From: Fodinibius sp964490705
Lineage (GTDB): Bacteria; Bacteroidota; Rhodothermia; Balneolales; Balneolaceae
Direction of reading: 5' to 3'
DNA: 64,000 nt
Assembly (NCBI GenBank): GCA_964490705.1
Contig: CAZBCG010000006.1
Location: 1 to 64,000 of the forward strand
The notes below the pieces were generated by a model. That model saw only the letters and a program-made list of their open reading frames with translations, was not told the DNA's origin and made no database searches. The position numbers and the translations under genes were made by a program. The number at the start of each line of letters is the position of its first letter. Positions within the stretch are counted from its first letter, which is position 1. Below, piece by piece: positions 9,201-16,069 of this stretch.

Positions 9201-10173
9201 CGCCATCCCCACCTTCCTGGAATCACCGAAATACGACCAGCAACTGCTTGAGACAACCAGCTATCTGATCCTTATATATCTGCTGGTATTTGGGCTATTT
9301 ATTATTGGATCTACGGCCATTTCTAAAAAACTAACGCGGCCGCTGGTGCATATCCAACGTGGACTCAACAAAATTTCGGCCGGCAACCTGGATACTAAAA
9401 TCCCCGTCACAAGCGAAGACGAAATCGGGAACTTGGCCAAAGCTTATAACAACATGGTATCGCGGCTGAAGAAACTGCAAAAAGAACTGGCCGCCGCCGA
9501 GCGCGAAGCCGCATGGAAAGAGATGGCCCAGCAGGTTGCCCACGAGATCAAAAATCCGCTGACGCCCATGAAGCTGAATGTGCAACACTTAGAACGACAA
9601 CTCAAGGGGAATAATCAAGATCCCGAAGAACTCAAAAAACAAATACAGAAAATTACCAATAATTTAATTGAGGAAATTCAATCCCTAAATAATATAGCTT
9701 CCGACTTCTCCAAGTTTTCGCAACCGCTGGAAGAAGAATTCACCAATGTTAATTTGGTGGATATCCTGTCATCGGTAACTGAGCTTTATGAACATGATGA
9801 AAAAGTGACCATTAGCCTGGAGACACAAAAAAACACCATGCATGTCGCCGGGATTCGAGACGAACTTAAGCGCGTACTCATCAACCTGGTAAAAAACGCT
9901 TATGAGGCGATGCCCGACGGCAACGGTGAAATTGTGTTGCGGCTTTATCAAAAACAGCAGCACGTATTTGTAGAAGTTGAGGATGATGGCAAGGGAATCC
10001 CCGAAGAAGATCGTGAAAATATTTTTGTGCCCAACTTTTCAACCAAATCCAGCGGCACCGGACTGGGGCTGGCCATCTGTAAAAAAATTATTGAGGCCCA
10101 CGAAGGCAGCATCAGTTTTGCTTCGGTGGAGGACGAAGGCACGACCTTTGTGATTAAGCTGCCCAAAAGCTGA
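6268..10173 (+). CDS. Very large NtrY-like membrane sensor histidine kinase
   Basis: I place the start at ATG 6268; a TTG lies just before it and another ATG at 6286. The protein has about 1301 residues. Visible order: one N-terminal transmembrane helix (about 20-38), an extracytoplasmic domain to about 245, a polytopic bundle of about eight helices (250-525), a second extracytoplasmic region, further helices near 790-815 and 840-860, a third external segment and a final helix (about 1005-1028). HAMP (about 1029-1085), HisKA with His1092 in AHEIKNPLTPMK, and HATPase_c with DDGKGIPEED and GTGLGLAICKKI follow. The NPLTPMK box is the NtrY type. No response regulator gene adjoins it, and the stimulus is unknown. 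Confidence 0.9.
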   Translation: MNRITTMEKIFNSNRLHHLLGWTLLGLLLLLLALEGWRYGVKPSEVNNEQIIERSLTQASDYFINKQQALLADTEDLAATLQSPLLQKRSNQYLHNALAQFPQFWSSALYQDKRPIAWNGFALGNTPQPTGANSQQQNSISLKKHNNVIFWEFHVPFSVQDSSGTINFDLLTSHRIEQRNPLPIGDRNEFSLFNSAEFSSPYPLSFSIFSSPPQEYEQIQQLNNLQGDSIGVVYATADKFQQTQQQWEQNTRFWRSVFALLCFLILSCLLYWAADRLPLWRALGLQLLSIGIGWCILFYTNMLSYWVLALSNLSPDVWSTAVDSISFTCTNALFALVGAITVARKINDYSKQINPDSYLVSIVLAGGAGMLNATGILWVFDLLYHASITSNVPLLDLRILPEWGTIVLYLALGMSVLALGIILTAINRLLFRTTSEYFKLTASVLAITFGICLFVLQLFMPLELSLSRILYTSFLSFAIILGFAAAYVKDIIWVTEMSPLRKIVIGSFVIAGLCIPAIYQASLVNVDNELWKTAQNYAQEEDPVAEKLTQEILTTLEQRFQSISKEDLQNNRATLQARFTETVQAFLSPKWNAYSYDLQLVNSTGELIADYATDLNSPNWTQIYNIPTMKLVTNIEQIRKSSIRPIVQLPQLINQQDYRTFYRGWIPVFGMSEDTPIAWILCSIYKERPEFNKPIRAVMASLNYEDWNTGYQMQKYQDGQIVHSAQKGFTGHFSQKQTLDADEQQALQEDSLIYVTEQNPEHDYRTLLWKSSEETIIKISTTLSDYRIILFTFFRFSFILLLTSCLLLLMAQLISWGSISFLGTNKRFQDRILDSFLLATLVFLTFLIVTSHYAIKQQNQDIVRQELFDKLESLSQTVQANRQSDPGISLSRSFSLDTLTTPLNVDASFYNGRRVVETTTPQIYQQHLLPSVLPYEIYNQLFVQRQQDAFSTVNLAGQSLLIGYRSILDDENQPVGTIAIPTFLESPKYDQQLLETTSYLILIYLLVFGLFIIGSTAISKKLTRPLVHIQRGLNKISAGNLDTKIPVTSEDEIGNLAKAYNNMVSRLKKLQKELAAAEREAAWKEMAQQVAHEIKNPLTPMKLNVQHLERQLKGNNQDPEELKKQIQKITNNLIEEIQSLNNIASDFSKFSQPLEEEFTNVNLVDILSSVTELYEHDEKVTISLETQKNTMHVAGIRDELKRVLINLVKNAYEAMPDGNGEIVLRLYQKQQHVFVEVEDDGKGIPEEDRENIFVPNFSTKSSGTGLGLAICKKIIEAHEGSISFASVEDEGTTFVIKLPKS

Positions 10174-10288
10174 CGAGTAAAATTTACGCACTCCAACCGC
10201 TTACTTTTCACTGCCATTTTTTGTACCATAAGCGATTCTCTACTATCCAAATTATATCCCTCGCAACAGCTCTATTTTCAACGTCTCG

Positions 10289-11635
10289 ATGCTCTCTTAC
10301 CTCAAATCCGAGAAAGAAAACATACGTAAAGAAGCCGGCATGACGCTCAAGATTGGGCTGCCGGTCATCATCGCCCAGCTGCTGCAGATGTCGATGAACT
10401 TTGTGGATACCGTGATGGCGGGCAATCTTTCGGCCGAGGATCTGGCTGCGGTAGCTGTAGGCGGAGCCGTATTCATCCCCTTTATGATGCTGGCCGCCGG
10501 CATCCTGATGGCCGTAACTCCCATCGTGGCACAGCTTGTGGGCAGGCGTAACTTCGAGGAAATTGGCGTTAATGTACGGCAAGCGCTGTGGCTCAGCCTG
10601 ATGCTGGCGATCCCGGTCTTTTTCCTGATCCGCAATCTCGAAATTGTGATGCACCTGTTGGATGTCACTTCCTCTATTATTCCCGTTGCGCAGGGCTATC
10701 TGGATGCCATTTCGTGGGGTATATTCGGCGTCTGCGGATATATGGCACTGCGCTTTTTTAACGAGGGCATGTCGGTGACTCGTCCCGCCATGTATTTTGC
10801 CCTGCTGGGCGTATTTGTCAACGTTATCGCTAACTATATTTTCATGTATGGCAAACTGGGATTCCCCGAACTCGGCGCCGTTGGCTGTGGATATGCTTCG
10901 TCAGTTGTCGGTTACGTCATGTTTGCGGGAATGCTGGTCTTTACGATGAATCACAAACCCTACGATCGATTCGATATATTTGGCAAAATTCGCTGGCCGG
11001 AATGGAGCTATCTCAAAGAAATTTTACAGGTTGGCGTCCCAATCGGACTCAGCTCCACAATGGAAGTTACAATGTTTGCGCTCGTCAGCCTGCTGATGGG
11101 ATCCCTAAGCGCAGTGGCCGTCGCGGGACACCAGGTAGCCATTAACTTTTCGGCGATGACATTCATGGTTCCCTTTGGATTATCAACGGCCATCACCACA
11201 CGGGTAGGCAATGCTATCGGCAAAGATGATATGCCCGAAGCCCGCCACCGCGGCTATGTAGGTATTGCCCTGGCAACGGCATTTATGTGTGTTACCGCTG
11301 TAATCATATATTTATTTCCGGATGTCATCACCAGCATCTACACCCAAGATGCCGAAGTGCAGCAAGTGGCCATCAGCTTACTCTATATGGCAGCTATTTT
11401 CCAGATTTCCGATGGACTGCAAGTTAGCGGTTACGGTGCTCTGCGCGGACTCAAAGACACCACCATCCCCATGGTCGTAAACTTTATTGCTTACTGGATG
11501 GTGGGACTGCCCCTCGGGTATTACCTGGGGATTATCCAAAATATTGGACCACAGGGACTTTGGATGGGGCTCATTGCCGGACTTACCATTGCCGCCATTC
11601 TCCACAATATCCGATTTTATGTGTTGACGAAGTAG
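10289..11635 (+). CDS. MATE family multidrug/Na+ efflux transporter (NorM-like)
   Basis: The 448-residue inner-membrane protein has the twelve-helix MATE pattern. It begins with LKIGLPVIIAQLLQMSMNFVDTVMAG, followed by the conserved AAVAVGGAVFIPFMM region. The second half has PIGLSSTMEVTMFALVSLLMG and VAGHQVAINFSAMTFMVPFGLSTAITTRVGNAIG. The family exports cationic drugs or metabolites in exchange for Na+ or H+. A heptamer repeat array starts 1 nt after its stop. It precedes the polyketide operon on the same strand but is separated from it by about 150 nt. Confidence 0.94.
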   Translation: MLSYLKSEKENIRKEAGMTLKIGLPVIIAQLLQMSMNFVDTVMAGNLSAEDLAAVAVGGAVFIPFMMLAAGILMAVTPIVAQLVGRRNFEEIGVNVRQALWLSLMLAIPVFFLIRNLEIVMHLLDVTSSIIPVAQGYLDAISWGIFGVCGYMALRFFNEGMSVTRPAMYFALLGVFVNVIANYIFMYGKLGFPELGAVGCGYASSVVGYVMFAGMLVFTMNHKPYDRFDIFGKIRWPEWSYLKEILQVGVPIGLSSTMEVTMFALVSLLMGSLSAVAVAGHQVAINFSAMTFMVPFGLSTAITTRVGNAIGKDDMPEARHRGYVGIALATAFMCVTAVIIYLFPDVITSIYTQDAEVQQVAISLLYMAAIFQISDGLQVSGYGALRGLKDTTIPMVVNFIAYWMVGLPLGYYLGIIQNIGPQGLWMGLIAGLTIAAILHNIRFYVLTK

Positions 11636-11636
11636 T

Positions 11637-11678
11637 TGTGAGTTATGAGTATTGAGTCGTGGGTTCTGAGTCATGAGT
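11637..11678. repeat. Degenerate heptamer array, NNTGAGT type
   Basis: Six consecutive 7-bp units end in TGAGT or a one-base variant (starts at 11637, 11644, 11651, 11658, 11665, 11672), directly after the MATE stop codon at 11633-11635. The period is exact while the first two bases of each unit vary. The array at 26874 carries the same heptamer type. Confidence 0.8.
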
Positions 11679-11786
11679 TGTGTGAATTTCTGTGAATTCT
11701 AACTATCAAAATTAGGATTTCGGAATTTTTCGCATAAAATTAAGGTATTACAGTATAAGTAGAAATCCTTGACCAACTCACGGCTG

Positions 11787-12899
11787 ATGTCCGCATATAT
11801 CCAGAATATTGCCACAGCGGTTCCTGAACATTTTTTCGAGCAGGATTTTCTCCGCGATCAGATGAAAAAATATATCGGCAGCGGAGAGACCACGCAGCGA
11901 ATTATCCACCGCATCTACTCCAAATCGGGCATCGAAAAGCGGCATACCGTCATCAACGATTTCAACAAAAATGGAGCGCCGCGATTCTTTTTCGAAAAAG
12001 ACGGCTCACTGAGCCAGCCTTCTACTGGCACGCGCAACGACCTTTACGCCGAACAGGCCAAAACACTTTTTGTGGATACCGCTCGCAAAACCATTGCCGA
12101 AAACAACACGGTATCCTACGATGATATTACCCATGTGATTACCGTATCGTGTACCGGATTTTTTGCTCCCGAACCCGGTTTTGAAATTATTCAGGGACTC
12201 GGTTTATCTCCATCAACCCAGCGCTTTCACCTGGGATTTATGGGCTGCTTTGCCGCTTTTCCGGCCATGAAGATGGCGAAATCGTTTGTCGAATCCGATC
12301 CCGATGCCAATGTGCTAGTTGTTTGTCTTGAGCTTTGCACCCTTCATCTGCAGGATTCCGAAGCCACCGATAACCTCATCTCCGCTTCCGTTTTTGCGGA
12401 TGGGGCTGCCGGCATGATCATCAATAATACACAGCCTGCCAGCGGCGGCTTTGCACTTTCCCAGTTTTCGACCGCTATTGCCGAAGAAACTGAGCAGGAT
12501 ATGGCCTGGACCATCGGCGATACCGGTTTCGATATGGTCCTTTCGACCTATGTGCCGGAAATTATTGAATCGAATCTGGCAGCATCCATCCAGCCACTCT
12601 TTGATGATTATCAGCTATCAGCGGAGAACATCACGCATTGGGCGATCCATCCCGGCGGACGTGCCATTCTCGACAAAATTGAACAGAGCTTTTCACTCAA
12701 TAACGAGCAGTTACAATCACCCCGTAAAGTACTGGCAGAATATGGAAATATGAGCAGCGCCACCATCCTTTTTGTGCTGGCTGATCTCCTGGATCGACCT
12801 GCTGCAGACGGTAAGGAAGAGTCTGTTCTGGCTATGGCATTTGGACCGGGACTCACCATCGAAAGTGGCCTGTTGACCAAAATTCCCGCTCAATTATGA
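11787..12899 (+). CDS. Type III polyketide synthase (chalcone/alkylresorcinol synthase family)
   Basis: The homodimeric enzyme condenses an acyl-CoA starter with malonyl-CoA units. I choose ATG 11787 (370 residues) over a TTG six codons upstream. The catalytic triad is intact: Cys154 in GFMGCFAAFP, His288 in HWAIHPGGR and Asn321 in YGNMSS. VSCTGFFAPEPGFEI and the ADGAAGMII segment are also family-typical. Its stop overlaps the following methyltransferase start (ATGA). With the two downstream tailoring enzymes it forms an srsABC-like arrangement, suggesting long-chain alkylresorcinol, alkylpyrone or alkylquinone products. The product itself cannot be read from the sequence. Confidence 0.92.
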   Translation: MSAYIQNIATAVPEHFFEQDFLRDQMKKYIGSGETTQRIIHRIYSKSGIEKRHTVINDFNKNGAPRFFFEKDGSLSQPSTGTRNDLYAEQAKTLFVDTARKTIAENNTVSYDDITHVITVSCTGFFAPEPGFEIIQGLGLSPSTQRFHLGFMGCFAAFPAMKMAKSFVESDPDANVLVVCLELCTLHLQDSEATDNLISASVFADGAAGMIINNTQPASGGFALSQFSTAIAEETEQDMAWTIGDTGFDMVLSTYVPEIIESNLAASIQPLFDDYQLSAENITHWAIHPGGRAILDKIEQSFSLNNEQLQSPRKVLAEYGNMSSATILFVLADLLDRPAADGKEESVLAMAFGPGLTIESGLLTKIPAQL

Positions 12900-13591
12900 C
12901 GTTTTTTCTGGCCCAACGCGATACCGCCAGCCAAGAACGGATGGATGATCCCAACTGCGATCTGGTCGAGCTCGAGAATACCTACCGGCAGTTTAGTACC
13001 ATCAACAGCCTGATCTCTCAGTGGCACAAGATTTATAAACGCGAAATACGTCCATTGTTAAATCCAAACGGTCAAAACACCCTGCTCGATATCGGATTTG
13101 GCGGTGGAGATATTCCCATAAAATTAGCCCGCTGGGCATTGGAGGATGGCTTCGATTTACAGATTACGGCCATCGATCCCGATCCGCGTGCATTTAACTT
13201 TGTTCAACAGCTGGAACGCCCAAAAGATATCGAATTCCTACAATGTGATCTTTCGGAGATTGATGCCACACAACACCAATTCGACTTTGTTCTCTCAAAT
13301 CATCTGATACACCATCTTGATTCCGGTGAACTGGATGAAATTCTTAGGCAATCTAAAAAGCTAAGCTCGAAGCAAGTTATTTTTAACGATATCCACCGCA
13401 ACGACTGGGCCTACCTGTTTTTTAATCTGCTTTCCCGACCGGTATTTCGCAGCTCATTTATCACCGAAGATGGCCTGACCTCAATCAAGCGAAGCTATAC
13501 AAAGACAGAGTTGCAAGAAGTGGTACCTCACGATTGGCAGGTACAATCGGTTTTCCCGTTTCGACTATTACTGACGTATCACCATGCATAG
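12896..13591 (+). CDS. Class I SAM-dependent methyltransferase, PKS tailoring
   Basis: The 231-residue protein has the AdoMet-binding motif I LLDIGFGGGD (residues 63-72), followed by an acidic motif II (ITAIDPDPRAF) and a motif IV-like VLSNHLIHHL. Overlaps of 4 nt with the PKS gene and 8 nt with the monooxygenase gene indicate translational coupling. In the srs pathway of Streptomyces griseus the equivalent enzyme methylates the phenolic lipid ring, so methylation of the polyketide is the best guess here. Confidence 0.88.
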   Translation: MTFFLAQRDTASQERMDDPNCDLVELENTYRQFSTINSLISQWHKIYKREIRPLLNPNGQNTLLDIGFGGGDIPIKLARWALEDGFDLQITAIDPDPRAFNFVQQLERPKDIEFLQCDLSEIDATQHQFDFVLSNHLIHHLDSGELDEILRQSKKLSSKQVIFNDIHRNDWAYLFFNLLSRPVFRSSFITEDGLTSIKRSYTKTELQEVVPHDWQVQSVFPFRLLLTYHHA

Positions 13592-14750
13592 CTCGCAATC
13601 CGCATATCAAGTAGCTATTGTTGGCGGTGGCGCAGTGGGACTATTCCTCGGCATTTGCCTGCAGCAGATCGGTATCTCCTGTATCATTCTTGAGAAAAGA
13701 AAAACCATCCGTGAGGGATCACGATCGCTGGGCATTCATCCGGTTTCGCTGGAGTTGTTCGAAAAACTTGGCATAGCTGACGTATTTGTAGAATCAGGTA
13801 TCCAAATCAAAAAAGGACATGCTTTTGCAAACACCCGGCGGTTAGGCACACTTTCGTTTGCGGATTGTCCGCCGCCGTTCAACTTTATCCTGGCTTTGCC
13901 ACAAGAGAACACCGAGGCCCTGCTAGAAGAACAATTATATGATTTAAATCCTGATGTCTTGGTTCGCGGGGCAGAAGTCACAAAAATTGAACAGCACGAC
14001 AATCAGGCTGTCGTTTCGTATCAAAAGGGTAATGAACACAACCAAATTAGTGCTGATTTTATCATTGGTTGCGACGGCAAAAACAGCTTCGTCCGCCAAC
14101 AGGCCAACATCTCTTTTGAGGGCAAATCCTATCCCGATACATACATTATGGGCGACTTTTCAGACAATACTGACTTCGGGTCGGATGCGGCTATTTTCCT
14201 TTGTGATGAGGGATTGATTGAATCATTTCCACTGCTCAACAACAAGCGACGATGGGTGGTCAAAACGGAACATTATATTCCATCGGTCGATCGCGGGCAT
14301 ATCGAAGAGCGGGTGCATCACCGCATTGATCACGATTTGGCCGGCACTGAAAATATAATGCTCAGCAGTTTTGGCGTACAAAAATTGATGGCCCAACCGA
14401 TGGTCAAAAACCGCATCATTTTAGCCGGTGATGCTGCGCATGTTGTGAGTCCCATCGGCGGACAGGGCATGAATCTGGGCTGGCTGGGCGCGTGGGATCT
14501 GGCACAGTGTCTGGAGAAAATTATACATCGAGAACAAGCAACAAATCACATCCTTAAGCAATTTAAAAAACGACGAGTTAAAGCAGCACACAATGCCATG
14601 CGACGAGCGGAGATGAATATGCGGCTGGGTCGTCGTGCTCGGTTTCCGGCAATCAGAAATGCAGTTGTTTCACTGATGCTCAAAAAGCCCATTTCTCAAC
14701 TGATGGCACGAATTTTTACCATGCGCGGGACCGCGCACTGGATTTTTTGA
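13584..14750 (+). CDS. FAD-dependent aromatic monooxygenase (UbiH/PHBH family), PKS tailoring
   Basis: The 388-residue flavoprotein has the dinucleotide-binding GGGAVG at residues 14-19 with Glu37 closing the Rossmann fold. The DG motif (GCDGKNS, about 162-168) and the GD motif (ILAGDAAHVVSPIGGQGMNLG, 279-299) of class A flavin monooxygenases are also present. It is the third gene of the coupled PKS operon. The expected role is hydroxylation of the resorcinol/phenol ring to a hydroquinone that can oxidise to a quinone. The stop is 5 nt from the convergent kinase gene. Confidence 0.9.
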   Translation: MHSSQSAYQVAIVGGGAVGLFLGICLQQIGISCIILEKRKTIREGSRSLGIHPVSLELFEKLGIADVFVESGIQIKKGHAFANTRRLGTLSFADCPPPFNFILALPQENTEALLEEQLYDLNPDVLVRGAEVTKIEQHDNQAVVSYQKGNEHNQISADFIIGCDGKNSFVRQQANISFEGKSYPDTYIMGDFSDNTDFGSDAAIFLCDEGLIESFPLLNNKRRWVVKTEHYIPSVDRGHIEERVHHRIDHDLAGTENIMLSSFGVQKLMAQPMVKNRIILAGDAAHVVSPIGGQGMNLGWLGAWDLAQCLEKIIHREQATNHILKQFKKRRVKAAHNAMRRAEMNMRLGRRARFPAIRNAVVSLMLKKPISQLMARIFTMRGTAHWIF

Positions 14751-14755
14751 TCATT

Positions 14756-15922
14756 CTATTTTTCGAAATGAACCATAAATCCCGCGCCCTGCTCGCGACT
14801 TATTTCGATGGATGCATTCAGGCGGCGAAGCAGCACATCAATCAGCCAGCTCCCCACCGAATCGGCATTGCCAAAAGAAAAGTTTTCGCTCAGCCCTTCT
14901 CCGTTATCAACGACTTCTAGCTCCACATTTTCGTTCTGCTCGGTAACTTTGACAAGGATCTTTCCCTTTCTGTTTCTGTTCTGGAACGCATGTTTGTAGG
15001 CATTTACCAGCAGCTCATTCAACAGTAATCCGCAGCTCATTGCTCGTTCAGTATCCAGCAGCACCGGCTCTGCTTCCACATTCACCGCGATATCCTGAGA
15101 GGGATTGGAAAGCACCGACGATATTTTCTCTGCGAGCCGTTTCAGGTACGATCCCAGGTTGATATCCTTCTCCAATCCTGAATGATACAGCAGATCGTGA
15201 ATTTCTGTCATCGACTCGATACGCGAGCATGTTTTGCGCAGCACTTGCTCGGCCGTTTCACTCTCCACTTTGGCAAACTCCATCTCAATAAGGGCCGTTA
15301 GCGTCGATAAATTATTTTTTACCCGGTGGTGGACTTCCGTGAGCATCAGCTCTTTTTCCTGCAGGCGTTTTTGTAGGTTTTCGGATTCTCTTGTGCGCTC
15401 TATCGCAATAGCAACGTGGTCGGCCAACGCTTCAAAAACAGGGATATCCTTTTCACTAAAGCCTTCATCGCCTTTCCGGTTGATCGCCTGTAAAACTCCA
15501 AAAACAATACCTTTTTTATTGGATAGCGGTACACAAATAATGCTCTTTGTTGTAAAATAATCGGAAAGATCACCAGCAAAAATTTCGTTGTTCTGAGCAT
15601 CATTCGAAAAATACGGCTCTTCGTGGTCGATCACCCAGCCGCCAAATCCCCGACCTTTTGGAATACGCTTGCCCTGAATTTCATCACTGACGGGTCCCGA
15701 AGGCAGGGTTACTTCAAGTTCTCCGGTGCCTTCATCGAGCAGCATAAGCGAGCCAGCCTCGGCATCCATCATGTTTTGAATAATATGGATACTTTGCCGC
15801 AGAACAGCCCGTAACTCCACAGCTCTGTTCAAGCTGCTAAAATCTTTCAGCAGCAAATGAAGACTGTCATTACTCAGTTTACTTGTATATGCCTCGTCTG
15901 ATGATGGCATAAATCCCCTCAA
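14756..15922 (-). CDS. Soluble GAF-domain histidine kinase (HisKA_2 type)
   Basis: The 388-residue cytoplasmic kinase has a GAF domain at about 35-180 (AEAGSLMLLDEGTGELEV, GRGFGGWVI, SIICVPLSNKKGIVFGVLQAINRK). A HisKA_2 phosphoacceptor helix carries His199 in EVHHRVKNNL, and an HATPase_c_2-type domain has LLLNELLVNAYKHAF and DNGEGL. The final ATP-lid box reads SVGSWLI where relatives have SLGLxLI, so nucleotide binding may be altered. No partner regulator adjoins it. The gene converges on the PKS operon. Confidence 0.88.
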   Translation of the reverse strand: MRGFMPSSDEAYTSKLSNDSLHLLLKDFSSLNRAVELRAVLRQSIHIIQNMMDAEAGSLMLLDEGTGELEVTLPSGPVSDEIQGKRIPKGRGFGGWVIDHEEPYFSNDAQNNEIFAGDLSDYFTTKSIICVPLSNKKGIVFGVLQAINRKGDEGFSEKDIPVFEALADHVAIAIERTRESENLQKRLQEKELMLTEVHHRVKNNLSTLTALIEMEFAKVESETAEQVLRKTCSRIESMTEIHDLLYHSGLEKDINLGSYLKRLAEKISSVLSNPSQDIAVNVEAEPVLLDTERAMSCGLLLNELLVNAYKHAFQNRNRKGKILVKVTEQNENVELEVVDNGEGLSENFSFGNADSVGSWLIDVLLRRLNASIEISREQGAGFMVHFEK

Positions 15923-16014
15923 TCGATTATTTAACTTTTCTCTCTCGAAGGGTTATAGTTAATATTTTTTTTGATGATTTGAAAACTGCCACGCCCATTT
16001 GCTCTCATCCTTAC

Positions 16015-16050
16015 ATAAAAAGCCCGACCTCGCAATAGATCGGGCTTTCT
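16015..16050 (-). terminator. Rho-independent terminator after aconitase
   Basis: The arms AGCCCGA (16021-16027) and TCGGGCT (16040-16046) form a hairpin. Read on the minus strand, it is followed by a T run (complement of 16016-16020). It lies about 20 nt past the aconitase stop. Confidence 0.8.
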
Positions 16051-16069
16051 AAGAAAAGCCAAAGGCTTG

